From JAVBME01 sp031552765 (lineage in GTDB: Bacteria > Bacillota > Negativicutes > Acidaminococcales > JAISLQ01), in the NCBI GenBank assembly GCA_031552765.1, contig JAVBME010000023.1:1-64000 (forward strand): a DNA stretch of 64,000 nt. Direction: 5' to 3'. Below, one piece after another: positions 17,963 to 25,801 of this stretch. How positions within the stretch are numbered: the first letter of the stretch is position 1; every line of letters starts with the position of its first letter. The translations under genes and the position numbers were made by a program. The notes beneath the pieces were generated by a model. That model was not told where the DNA came from, searched no databases, and saw only the letters and a list, made by a program, of their open reading frames with translations.

Positions 17963-19012
17963 ATGTACGAACATGTGGAGAAAAAATCAGATAAAGCAGG
18001 ATTGCCGCCAGGGTCATTGATTTATGTCGGCGATGCGGGGTCTTCCGAATCGATCATACAATGCCGCGCGGTAACGGCAGACGGCATAGAGGAGTTTACT
18101 CTGGATGAATTTTCCTCACTGTTGGAAAAGAGCGAGGTCTCTATCATTTGGGTAGATGTCCGGGGGATCAATTCAGTCGCTAATACCGGCCGGGTCATGG
18201 ATCTGTTCGATCTGCACGTTTTGACCAGGGAGGATATTCTTGATACCAGTACGCGTCCAAAAGTCGAAATGGACGAAGGGTATGTCTTTGTTGTGTGCAA
18301 GCGTTTTAATCGCCAGCCAGGCGGTATAGAGCACGAACAAATGGCGCTGGTAATGAAAGGCAAGTGCGTACTGACTATCCAGGAGACGGTCAAAGACAGT
18401 TTCGCCGCCATAGCGCAGCGGTTGCCGGTCATGAAAGAGAAAAACCGCTCGTCTGCCTATCTGTTTTACGCCTTGCTGGACACTTTAGTGGACAGTTATT
18501 ATACCTTCATCGAAAGCTTTGGCGATGAAATAGAAGAGATGGATGAAAAGCTTCTGGAGACTTCCGATCCGGATATTTTTCGCAATATCAGAGTGTTGAA
18601 AAATGAACTTTTGATTTTCCGCCGCAACCTGTGGGCGATGCGCGAGGTGTTGCACAGGCTGTTGAACGAAGGAGACAGTCATTTCCCTCATAAAGTCACG
18701 CCATACCTGCGCGATGTTTACGACAATATCCTGCAAATGTGGGAAACAGTAGATATGTACAGGGACATGGTGGGCAGCGCGATAGAGATATATCTCTCCA
18801 GCGCCAGCAACAGGCTGAACGAAGTCATGAAAGTGCTGACGATTATTTCCACTATCTTTATACCTATAACATTTATTGCCGGACTGTACGGCATGAATTT
18901 TGCGGATATGCCGGAACTCGGCTGGCGCTATGGCTATCCGGCCACACTGGCGGTTATGCTGGTCTGCGTATTGGTAATGCTGCGTTATTTCAAGAATAAA
19001 AAATGGCTGTAG
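17963..19012 (+). CDS. corA: CorA family Mg2+/divalent metal transporter
   Basis: A 349-residue protein with a long cytoplasmic N-terminal domain (VDVRGINSVANTGRVMDLF; SRPK-like segment TSTRPKVEMDEGYVFVVCKR) and two C-terminal membrane segments joined by the diagnostic YGMN loop (AGLYGMNFADMPELGWRYG). It forms a pentameric channel for Mg2+, or Co2+/Ni2+. Start choice: GGAGG at 17947-17951 is only two bases from the ATG at 17954 but 11 from the ATG at 17963, so the latter is preferred; the earlier one would add three residues. It is divergent from the DtxR-type regulator. Confidence 0.88.
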   Translation: MYEHVEKKSDKAGLPPGSLIYVGDAGSSESIIQCRAVTADGIEEFTLDEFSSLLEKSEVSIIWVDVRGINSVANTGRVMDLFDLHVLTREDILDTSTRPKVEMDEGYVFVVCKRFNRQPGGIEHEQMALVMKGKCVLTIQETVKDSFAAIAQRLPVMKEKNRSSAYLFYALLDTLVDSYYTFIESFGDEIEEMDEKLLETSDPDIFRNIRVLKNELLIFRRNLWAMREVLHRLLNEGDSHFPHKVTPYLRDVYDNILQMWETVDMYRDMVGSAIEIYLSSASNRLNEVMKVLTIISTIFIPITFIAGLYGMNFADMPELGWRYGYPATLAVMLVCVLVMLRYFKNKKWL

Positions 19013-19106
19013 GTTAGGGGGTGATAGCAAAAAAGTGCTGGCTAACCGGCAAATCAAGCATCAAAAAAATAAGTATTGACAGAAGGTTTCACTACGAATA
19101 AAAAAG

Positions 19107-19478
19107 TTGCGATTTTTCTTTGTGATTCTGGCGTTGCTTATTGTCGTTGGAGGAAGCGCCCTGGCGCAAAGTACCGTAGTTGAAGAAAATACGAAGACTA
19201 CACGGACAAATCCTGACGGCAGCGTTACCTACGGCTTGGTCGGAAAGCTTTTTCGTGCAAAATCCTGCTGCACTTTCCGGCTGGTCGCAGGCAATAGTCG
19301 ATACTATCGGCAATGGCGACGTAGCCCTGGGATGACCCGGCAACAGGTTTATTACAGTTGGGGCGTGCCGCAGGAAATGAAAGAGACCACCGGGACTGAA
19401 GGCCAACAGGCGATACAGCCTACCTATGGCTACAAACTGTTAAAATTTGTCAATAACCGGCTGGTAGAAATTAAATAA
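19107..19478 (+). CDS. BamE/SmpA-like exported protein, reading frame apparently disrupted
   Basis: As it stands the frame runs from TTG 19107 for 123 residues with a hydrophobic signal-like N-terminus (VILALLIVVGGSALAQ) and a C-terminal SmpA/OmlA-like block (GMTRQQVYYSWGVP, then YGYKLLKFVNNRLVEIK). The middle (about residues 50-80) reads as unusual RYYRQWRRS-type sequence, whereas another frame gives normal protein: VQNPAALSGWSQAIVDTIG, NGDVALG. Dropping one T in the run 19249-19253 and adding one base at the GGG 19329-19331 restores it. The start is also weak: AGAAGG (19081-19086) is spaced for ACG at 19094, in yet another frame. Sequence errors or real decay are both possible. Confidence 0.55.
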   Translation: MRFFFVILALLIVVGGSALAQSTVVEENTKTTRTNPDGSVTYGLVGKLFRAKSCCTFRLVAGNSRYYRQWRRSPGMTRQQVYYSWGVPQEMKETTGTEGQQAIQPTYGYKLLKFVNNRLVEIK

Positions 19479-19486
19479 AATTTTAT

Positions 19487-19543
19487 TACCGCCCATGAAG
19501 AATATACCAATGTATAAGGCAAAACTCTTCATGGGCGGTATTT
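19487..19543 (+). terminator. Long inverted repeat, probable terminator
   Basis: TACCGCCCATGAAG (19487-19500) pairs perfectly with CTTCATGGGCGGTA (19527-19540), with a 26-base loop and only a short T tract after it. The 14-bp perfect stem with a large loop is unlike the tight terminators elsewhere in the window. Confidence 0.5.
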
Positions 19544-19717
19544 GCGCAAAAGCTTGTAAAGGTTGCTTTGTAAATAGTTTTTTGGGAGAATTTAAGGAAA
19601 TATCAGATAAAGCATGCATTTTTACTGTTTATTTTTTCTTTATAATATTATAATATGTAATGTATAAAGTTTAACTAAGAAAACCGGTCACGCTGGCGAA
19701 GGGGCTTTGATAATCTC

Positions 19718-20839
19718 ATGGACGAAAGAAAAAATGAACAACAAACATATCTATGTGTCGATTTGTTTGCCTTAGAGTACCTTACAGGAGAAGCATCCCT
19801 GGCGGGTTACCGGCGTATCGTAAAATTTATCCTGCTATTTATGAGTGGCTGCATGGGAATATTCGACTATATTTCAGGCAATATGCCGCTTTTGATAAAT
19901 GCCTCGATTCTTTTTGGTTTGGGGCTGGTAGCTCTGGCCGGCGAAAAGATTTTTGCCGTGGAAAAAGCGAAAAAAATCGATATGCTGGTATTTTGGGGCG
20001 TCTGCGCCATAGTCGTTAATATGTTCATCAACAGCCCGGCTGATAGCTATGTTTTTTTATGGCTGCTGATAATACCGCCTGGCATGCTTGTGTTCATGGA
20101 CAGGCGGACGAGCAGGATCTTTCTTATAATATACTGTCTAGCGGTCTCTCTGGCCTGTTCTCCTTTACTTGATCACATTGTTTTTGCCAAATATAGTCCG
20201 CATTTTAAAATAAAGCTGCCTTTTGCCGTGATTTCCTCTTCCCTTCTGTGCTGGTTGCTTGAAAGCAGGCGCATTAAAGCGGGGGAACAGATAAAAGCGC
20301 TGATGGAAGGCACGGCTAAAATGGCTATGTTCGATCCTCTGACCAATCTTTACAACCGCCGCAGTTTTTATGATATACTGGAAAAGGAAAAAGCGCGCTG
20401 TGACAGGAATAGTACCCAAATGGCCGTTATTATGTCCGACCTTGATAACTTCAAAAAAGTAAATGATACCTACGGTCATTCATTGGGTGATAACGTCCTG
20501 GTAAAATTTGCCGAACTTTGCAATAGCGAACTGCGCGCCAAAGATTACGTCTGCCGCTGGGGCGGCGAGGAATTTTTACTGCTTCTTACAGATACCGGTA
20601 TCGCTGAAGGCATAACTACTGCCGAGCGATTACGCAAGAAACTTGAAGATACGGCGATTATCTTGAATGATGCTCCGGCATTATTCGTTACAGCAAGTTT
20701 TGGCGTGCATTTATATGACGGGAAAATGACGGTGGATGAAAATATTGCCGAAGCCGACCGACTTATGTATCTGGCGAAAAAAAGCGGCCGCAACAGGGTG
20801 TGTTTTGACAAAGAGAAATATCTCTACAAATATATATAA
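19718..20839 (+). CDS. Membrane-bound diguanylate cyclase
   Basis: A 373-residue protein with about six membrane segments in residues ~30-185, followed by a GGDEF domain (about 205-370). The active loop is RWGGEEF (functional GGEEF variant) with the I-site RAKD five residues upstream, and the substrate-binding PLTNLYNRRSF segment is intact. It should make c-di-GMP at the cytoplasmic face of the inner membrane. The N-terminal membrane part is not a recognised named sensor. The ribosome site AAGGGG is rather far from the ATG. The SIMPL gene follows after 17 bases and may be co-transcribed. Confidence 0.88.
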   Translation: MDERKNEQQTYLCVDLFALEYLTGEASLAGYRRIVKFILLFMSGCMGIFDYISGNMPLLINASILFGLGLVALAGEKIFAVEKAKKIDMLVFWGVCAIVVNMFINSPADSYVFLWLLIIPPGMLVFMDRRTSRIFLIIYCLAVSLACSPLLDHIVFAKYSPHFKIKLPFAVISSSLLCWLLESRRIKAGEQIKALMEGTAKMAMFDPLTNLYNRRSFYDILEKEKARCDRNSTQMAVIMSDLDNFKKVNDTYGHSLGDNVLVKFAELCNSELRAKDYVCRWGGEEFLLLLTDTGIAEGITTAERLRKKLEDTAIILNDAPALFVTASFGVHLYDGKMTVDENIAEADRLMYLAKKSGRNRVCFDKEKYLYKYI

Positions 20840-20856
20840 AAAAGCGAGGGATTGAC

Positions 20857-21576
20857 ATGAATATTGCGAAAAAAATCTTAGCACTAGGCCTTTTGGCCTC
20901 GTTTGCCTTTTTGTTTCCCACTTCACATACAGAGGCTGCCGGCCAGCCTGAACAACGCGATTGCGTGACAGTGCGCGGCCTGGCTGAACGCCAGGTAGCG
21001 CCAGATACCGCATATGTGACAGTGGGCGTAGTCAGTCAGAGCAGCCAGGTGGAAACAGCCAGGGCGGAAAATGCCCGCACTATTGACAAAATGGTAAAGG
21101 CACTGTCTTCTTATGGTATAAGCGGCCAGGCAATAAAAACTTCTTCTTTTAATCTTTATCCAAATTATGCCGATCAGGGCGACACCAGGCGGGTGAACGG
21201 CTATACTATCGAAAACGCCCTTACTGTCGAAGTTAAAGACCTCAATAAAATAGGCGATATCATAGACTCGCTCTTTGCCGCCGGCGCCAACCGCCTTGAC
21301 GGAGTGCGTTTTGCCGCCTCAAACTATGCGGCGCTCCAGGACGAGCTTTTGAAAGAAGCAGTGGCCGACGGCTTACGTAAGGCCAATATCGTAGCAAAAA
21401 GCGCCGGGCGCAACGTGGGCCTTTTGATAAATGCCACTGTAAATTCGGGCGGCGGCCTTTACCAGCCCGAATACCGCATGGCTATAGCCAAAGGGGCGAT
21501 GAACGACAGCAGCCAGGTATTTGGCGGCGTGATAAAACTTACAGCCGACATACAACTGGTCTATGAATTAAAATAG
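20857..21576 (+). CDS. SIMPL (DUF541) domain exported protein
   Basis: A 239-residue protein with a signal peptide (MNIAKKILALGLLASFAFLF, cleavage near SHTEAAG) and one SIMPL domain: VTVRGLAERQVAPDTAYVTV at its start, GYTIENALTVEVKDLNKIGD in the middle, ending ITADIQLVYELK-like. SIMPL proteins are periplasmic or membrane-attached; some are linked to oxidative-stress tolerance, but function is generally unclear. GAGGGA precedes the ATG. It lies 17 bases after the GGDEF gene. Confidence 0.85.
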   Translation: MNIAKKILALGLLASFAFLFPTSHTEAAGQPEQRDCVTVRGLAERQVAPDTAYVTVGVVSQSSQVETARAENARTIDKMVKALSSYGISGQAIKTSSFNLYPNYADQGDTRRVNGYTIENALTVEVKDLNKIGDIIDSLFAAGANRLDGVRFAASNYAALQDELLKEAVADGLRKANIVAKSAGRNVGLLINATVNSGGGLYQPEYRMAIAKGAMNDSSQVFGGVIKLTADIQLVYELK

Positions 21577-21579
21577 TAC

Positions 21580-21609
21580 AAAAAAACAGCGCGTACGCGC
21601 TGTTTTTTT
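21580..21609. terminator. Intrinsic terminator
   Basis: AACAGCGCGT followed by ACGCGCTGTT forms a GC-rich palindrome flanked by A6 and T7; separates convergent genes. Confidence 0.9.
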
Positions 21610-21627
21610 GCTGTTACATTTGTAACT

Positions 21628-21930
21628 TCAAGCTTGTTCGTGTTTTTGCTGTAAAGCGGCAAAAAAGTTTTTTCCTTTGTTACTTTGCTCATACAACTCC
21701 TGTAAAAGCCCTATATTCTTAAATTCGCGTCCCCATAGAAAAACATCTTCAGGTGAATAACAGGCAATAGTTATGGGCGCGCCGGGCTTAGGCCCTTCTC
21801 CGAGTTCGTCTGTGGCCAGCAGGTAGGGGCCGCCTTCTTCCGGTTCATAGCAATAAATTATGTAGCCATCTTCTTGTGTTTCAAAGAAGCCCATTTGTTC
21901 AAAAATGACAGTACATTCCTCTTGTGTCAT
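21628..21930 (-). CDS. Small acidic hypothetical protein
   Basis: A 100-residue acidic protein that I do not recognise (MTQEECTVIFEQMGFFETQE at the start, then EPEEGGPYLLATDELGEGP, ending in a basic tail FFAALQQKHEQA). No signal peptide, membrane segment or metal motif. Composition and codon use look like real coding sequence, and it ends just after the shared terminator. The ribosome site is poor (CAGGACGACAG is too far), so the start is uncertain. Confidence 0.6.
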   Translation of the reverse strand: MTQEECTVIFEQMGFFETQEDGYIIYCYEPEEGGPYLLATDELGEGPKPGAPITIACYSPEDVFLWGREFKNIGLLQELYEQSNKGKNFFAALQQKHEQA

Positions 21931-22079
21931 GGTAAGCGGACGGAAAAATCTGTCGTCCTGGCTCCTTTCGCGCGATAAATCAAATGCTTTTTACAGCGTA
22001 CGCTATTTTCTTCTTTTTGTCCAGCAGGGAAAGGGCTTTTTCCGGCGAATTTATTATTTAAAGTAAAGGAGGGATGACT

Positions 22080-22265
22080 GTGGCGGATTATCTGATAGAG
22101 TTTGTCTGTCCGGCTTGCGCTAAACATATCACTTGGGCCATGCCGAAAGCGACGGTCATTTGTCCTTTGTGCGCCAGGAAGGTCAACATAAAAAGCATGA
22201 AAAACATAAACCCGGCTACGCTTTCGCAAAAAGGCGAACAGCTCAGCTTGTTTGCCGATTTTTGA
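22080..22265 (+). CDS. Small zinc-ribbon-like protein
   Basis: A 61-residue protein with two CxxC pairs, CPAC at residues ~10-13 and CPLC at ~28-31, about 15 residues apart, which is a zinc-ribbon/rubredoxin-like knuckle layout. The C-terminus (KGEQLSLFADF) is unremarkable. GTG 22080 was chosen because AGGAGGG (22067-22073) directly abuts the earlier in-frame ATG at 22074 and would leave no spacing. It lies just upstream of the pyr promoter and is probably a separate unit. Confidence 0.65.
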   Translation: MADYLIEFVCPACAKHITWAMPKATVICPLCARKVNIKSMKNINPATLSQKGEQLSLFADF

Positions 22266-22273
22266 ATTTTAAT

Positions 22274-22302
22274 TTGACTTTGGCTTTTGACGGTGATAAA
22301 AT
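22274..22302 (+). promoter_or_regulatory. Promoter of the pyrimidine operon
   Basis: TTGACT (22274-22279) and TAAAAT (22297-22302) with 17-base spacing form a near-consensus sigma-A promoter. Transcription would start near 22309, just before the PyrR-binding loop. Confidence 0.75.
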
Positions 22303-22312
22303 TTACCTAGTT

Positions 22313-22406
22313 GAATAACGACCTTTAAGCTGGTCCCGTGAGGCTGGCAAGGAGCTTATGAAAGAGGATTATGCCTTCTTGTCGCCTAATGACAGGAAGG
22401 TTTTTT
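22313..22406 (+). promoter_or_regulatory. PyrR-type attenuator (binding loop plus terminator)
   Basis: The ACCTTTAAGC ... GGTCCCGTGAGGCTGGCAAGG segment (22321-22352) matches the conserved PyrR-binding loop of pyr mRNA (TCC-N-G-N-GAGGCT core). It is followed by an intrinsic terminator: CCTTCTTGTC (22374-22383), loop GCCTAAT, GACAGGAAGG (22391-22400), T6. In Bacillus, UMP-bound PyrR stabilises the binding loop and lets the terminator form. No pyrR gene is in this window, so the regulator would act from elsewhere. Confidence 0.85.
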
Positions 22407-22414
22407 AATGGTCA

Positions 22415-22478
22415 GGAGGACCCCTCCCAGACGAGCGTAGCTCGTCTTTCCGAGGACAGGCGAGTGCCGTGGGCATTC
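22415..22478 (+). promoter_or_regulatory. Three compact hairpins between attenuator and pyrB
   Basis: Three small stems with three-base loops follow the attenuator: GGAGG/CCTCC (22415-22419, 22423-22427), AGACGAGC/GCTCGTCT (22429-22436, 22440-22447) and GAGTGCC/GGCATTC (22462-22468, 22472-22478, one G-U). None carries a proper T tract. They leave the pyrB ribosome site free. Function unknown. Confidence 0.5.
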
Positions 22479-22507
22479 CTTAGAATAATATAGTAGGAGG
22501 CAGGCGT

Positions 22508-23464
22508 ATGGCGAAATCGGAAGTTTCCCTGAGCGGGCGCGATATCCTGGATATGGCGTCACTTTCGGTGGAAGAATATGAGCTCATTTTAAAAACAGCG
22601 GAAGAGATGAAAAAAATCATCCACCGCGACATCAAAAAGGTGCCGACACTGAGGGGCAAATCCATTGTCACCCTCTTTTATGAAGCCAGCACCCGCACCC
22701 GCACTTCTTTTGAACTGGCGGGTAAATATCTCGGCGCGGACGTGGTGAATATCTCTACCGCCACTTCGAGCGTCACCAAAGGCGAGAGCCTGCGCGACAC
22801 ACTCTATACCCTGGAAGCCATGCGCTTTGACGCTATCGTCATGCGCCATCCGGTAGAGGGCGCGGCGGCCTACGCGGCCCAGGCGGTGGAGCCGGTCATC
22901 CTGAACGCCGGCGACGGGGCGCACGCCCATCCGACCCAGGCGCTCCTAGATATGTTCACGATAAAGCAGTATAAAAAAACTTTCGCCGGGCGCAAGCTCG
23001 CCATACTCGGCGACATCCTCCACAGCCGCGTGGCGCGCTCTAATATAGCCGGCCTGAACAAGCTGGGCATGGATATACATGTGGCCGGACCGCGTCCCCT
23101 GATGCCGCGTTATGTGGAAAAATTGGGCGTTACAGTACACGACAGGGTGGAGGATGCCATAAAAGACGCAGACGTCATCGACGTGCTGCGCATCCAGCTG
23201 GAGCGGCAAAAAACCGGCCTTTTCCCGACAACAAGGGAATACGCCCGCATCTTTGGCCTGAACGCCAACCGCTTGAAACTGGCCAAGCCGGACGTCATGA
23301 TAATGCATCCGGGCCCGATGAACCGCGGCCTTGAAATATCGCCGGACGTCGCCTACTGCGACAAATCGGCTATCCGGGAAGAAGTGCAAAACGGCGTGGC
23401 CATAAGGATGGCCTTACTCTACTTGACACTGACGGGGGGTAAGCAAATTGAAACTGTTGATTAA
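22508..23464 (+). CDS. pyrB: Aspartate carbamoyltransferase catalytic subunit
   Basis: Condenses carbamoyl phosphate with aspartate in de novo UMP synthesis. The 318-residue length fits the catalytic chain. The carbamoyl-phosphate loop STRTRTSFE (residues ~54-62), HPTQALLD (about 142-149) and GDILHSRVARSN (about 164-175) are diagnostic. No pyrI regulatory subunit follows, so the enzyme is probably the unregulated trimer typical of Firmicutes. AGGAGG precedes ATG 22508. It is the first gene of the operon and overlaps pyrC by 17 bases. Confidence 0.96.
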   Translation: MAKSEVSLSGRDILDMASLSVEEYELILKTAEEMKKIIHRDIKKVPTLRGKSIVTLFYEASTRTRTSFELAGKYLGADVVNISTATSSVTKGESLRDTLYTLEAMRFDAIVMRHPVEGAAAYAAQAVEPVILNAGDGAHAHPTQALLDMFTIKQYKKTFAGRKLAILGDILHSRVARSNIAGLNKLGMDIHVAGPRPLMPRYVEKLGVTVHDRVEDAIKDADVIDVLRIQLERQKTGLFPTTREYARIFGLNANRLKLAKPDVMIMHPGPMNRGLEISPDVAYCDKSAIREEVQNGVAIRMALLYLTLTGGKQIETVD

Positions 23465-24737
23465 AAAAGGCAGGGTAGTCGACCCTTCACAGGAACTAGA
23501 CGCAGTAAAGGATATATTGATAGAAGACGGCCGGGTAAAAGAAATCGGCGACAACCTGAAAGACGCGGGCGCAGAGGTGTTTGACGCCAAAGGGCTGGTC
23601 GTCATGCCCGGCATAGTCGACCTGCACGTGCACCTGCGCGAGCCGGGGCATGAAGCGAAAGAAGATGTAATAACCGGCACCAGGGCGGCGGCGGCCGGCG
23701 GCGTGACCACTGTGGCCTGCATGGCCAATACCAACCCGATAGTGGACAGCGCGATACTGGTGTCCGGCCTGAAAGAGCGCATTGCCCGCGAAGCGCTGGT
23801 CAACGTGGAAATAATCGGCGCGGTGACCAAAGGGCTTAAAGGCGAAGAGCTGGCCGAAATGGGCGACATGTGTTTCGCCGGCGCCATGGCCTTTTCCGAC
23901 GACGGCGCTTATGTCAAAGATTCCCGCCTGTTTAAGTCTGCTCTCGAATACGCAGCGATTTTCGGCAAGACAGTCATCGTGCACGCCGAAGAGCCGACCT
24001 TATCCAAACACGGCTACATGAACGAAGGGGTGGTCTCCACCGAGCTCGGCATACCGGGCAACCCTACGGTAGCTGAAGATATAGCGACGGCCAGGGATAT
24101 CATGCTGGCCGAATATACGGGCGCGCGCCTCCACGTCGCCCATGTGACCACTAAAGGGGCAGTGGAACTCATCCGCCAGGCTAAACGCCGCGGCGTCAAA
24201 GTGACTGGCGAAGCCGCCGTACACCACCTGACCCTGACCGATGACGTAGCCAAAGGCTTTAATGTGGCCGCCCGTGTGGCGCCGCCGCTGCGCGATATGG
24301 AGCATGTGGAGGCGGTACGCGCCGGCGTTAAGGATGGTACTCTCGACGCGATAGTGACAGACCACGCCCCGCACGCTTTTGAAGAAAAGGATGTGGAGTT
24401 CCGCTATGCCCCCTGTGGTTTTACCGGCCTGGAGACATCACTGGGCGTAGTGCTTACCGACCTGTACCACGGCGGCGTATTCACCCTGACGGAAATAGCG
24501 CTCAGGATGAGCACGGCCCCGGCTCGGCTGTTCGACCTCGAGGCCGGCAGTTTGCAGCCAGGCGCCAAAGCGGACGTGACCATCTTCGACCTTAATAAAG
24601 AATGGACGGTAGACAGCGCGCAGTTTTATACCCGCGGCAAACTGACTCCCTTTGAAGGCAAAAAATGCAAGGGTAAAGCGGTAGCCACGGTCGTAGCAGG
24701 AAAAATAGTGATGAAAGATGGTGTAGTAAATGAATAG
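23448..24737 (+). CDS. pyrC: Dihydroorotase
   Basis: Cyclises carbamoyl aspartate to dihydroorotate. The 429-residue class I (Bacillus-type) enzyme has the zinc-binding DLHVHLREPG motif (about residues 58-67), the AGGVTTVACMANTNP segment, a later HVAHVTT histidine pair and TDHAPH near residue 303. The start is TTG 23448 after GGGGGG, inside the end of pyrB. It overlaps carA by 8 bases. Confidence 0.96.
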   Translation: MKLLIKKGRVVDPSQELDAVKDILIEDGRVKEIGDNLKDAGAEVFDAKGLVVMPGIVDLHVHLREPGHEAKEDVITGTRAAAAGGVTTVACMANTNPIVDSAILVSGLKERIAREALVNVEIIGAVTKGLKGEELAEMGDMCFAGAMAFSDDGAYVKDSRLFKSALEYAAIFGKTVIVHAEEPTLSKHGYMNEGVVSTELGIPGNPTVAEDIATARDIMLAEYTGARLHVAHVTTKGAVELIRQAKRRGVKVTGEAAVHHLTLTDDVAKGFNVAARVAPPLRDMEHVEAVRAGVKDGTLDAIVTDHAPHAFEEKDVEFRYAPCGFTGLETSLGVVLTDLYHGGVFTLTEIALRMSTAPARLFDLEAGSLQPGAKADVTIFDLNKEWTVDSAQFYTRGKLTPFEGKKCKGKAVATVVAGKIVMKDGVVNE

Positions 24738-25800
24738 AGCTGGTAAGCTTGTCCTGAAAAACGGCAAAAGTTTCGCGGGCCGTTTTTTGGGTGAAGCGCC
24801 CGGCGTGGGCGAAGTGGTATTCAATACAGGCGTGACCGGCTACCAGGAAGTGCTGACCGACCCGTCTTACTGCGGGCAGATAGTAGTAATGACCTATCCT
24901 TTGATAGGAAACTACGGCGTAAACCCGATGTTCAACCAGTCGCGCAAATCTTTTGTGCGCGGCTATGTGGTGGGAGAATTGTGCGACCACCCCAGCAACT
25001 GGCGCTCGGAAGGGACGCTGGCAGATTTTTTGCGAAAAGAAGCCGTGCCCTGCCTTACCGGCGTCGATACCCGCGCGGTCACGCGCACCATCCGCGACCA
25101 GGGCGCGATGCGCGGCGTCATCGTACCGGCCGACATGGCTGACAGTGACGTAAAAAAACTGCTGGATTTACCGGAAGACAGAAAAGAAGTAGCCCAAGTG
25201 ACGGCTAAGGAAGTAGCGAGAGTACCGGGCAAAGGCAAAAAAGTCGCCATCATGGACTTTGGCGCCAAAGCCAATATGCCTAATTCACTCTCTTATTACG
25301 GCTGTGACATGACGATCTACCCGGCCTACACGCCGGCCAAAGATATACTGGCCGCCCAGCCGGACGGGATATTTCTCTCCAACGGCCCGGGCGACCCCAA
25401 AGACCTGCCGGAAATCATCGAAACGGTAAAGCAACTCATCGAGAGCGGCAAGCCGATATTCGGCATCTGCCTCGGCTATCAGCTTGTCTGCCTGGCCCTG
25501 GGCGCCGATACCTACAAAATGAAATTTGGCCACCGGGGGGTAAACCACCCGGTAAAAGACCTTGAACTGAACAGGGTGTTCATAACTTCGCAAAACCACG
25601 GTTATGCCGTTAAAGAAGAAACGCTTTCCGGTACCGGCCTTATCGTTACCCAGCGCAATGTCAACGATCGGACGCTGGAGGGGGTAAAGCACGAGACAAA
25701 ACCGCTGTTTGCCGTGCAATACCACCCGGAAGCCGCGCCCGGCCCGGATGGGCACACGTATCTGTTTGAGCGGTTTTTGAAAATGATGGAGGGACTGTAA
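24730..25800 (+). CDS. carA: Carbamoyl phosphate synthetase, small (glutaminase) subunit
   Basis: Releases ammonia from glutamine for the large subunit. 356 residues: N-terminal CarA domain (GEVVFNTGVTGYQEVLTDPS) and C-terminal class I amidotransferase with the nucleophile in FGICLGYQL (about residue 249) and the HPE catalytic pair in FAVQYHPEA. The start overlaps pyrC by 8 bases and carB begins one base after its stop. Because pyr genes are in the same operon, this copy is the pyrimidine-dedicated synthetase. Confidence 0.96.
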   Translation: MNRAGKLVLKNGKSFAGRFLGEAPGVGEVVFNTGVTGYQEVLTDPSYCGQIVVMTYPLIGNYGVNPMFNQSRKSFVRGYVVGELCDHPSNWRSEGTLADFLRKEAVPCLTGVDTRAVTRTIRDQGAMRGVIVPADMADSDVKKLLDLPEDRKEVAQVTAKEVARVPGKGKKVAIMDFGAKANMPNSLSYYGCDMTIYPAYTPAKDILAAQPDGIFLSNGPGDPKDLPEIIETVKQLIESGKPIFGICLGYQLVCLALGADTYKMKFGHRGVNHPVKDLELNRVFITSQNHGYAVKEETLSGTGLIVTQRNVNDRTLEGVKHETKPLFAVQYHPEAAPGPDGHTYLFERFLKMMEGL

Positions 25801-25801
25801 A

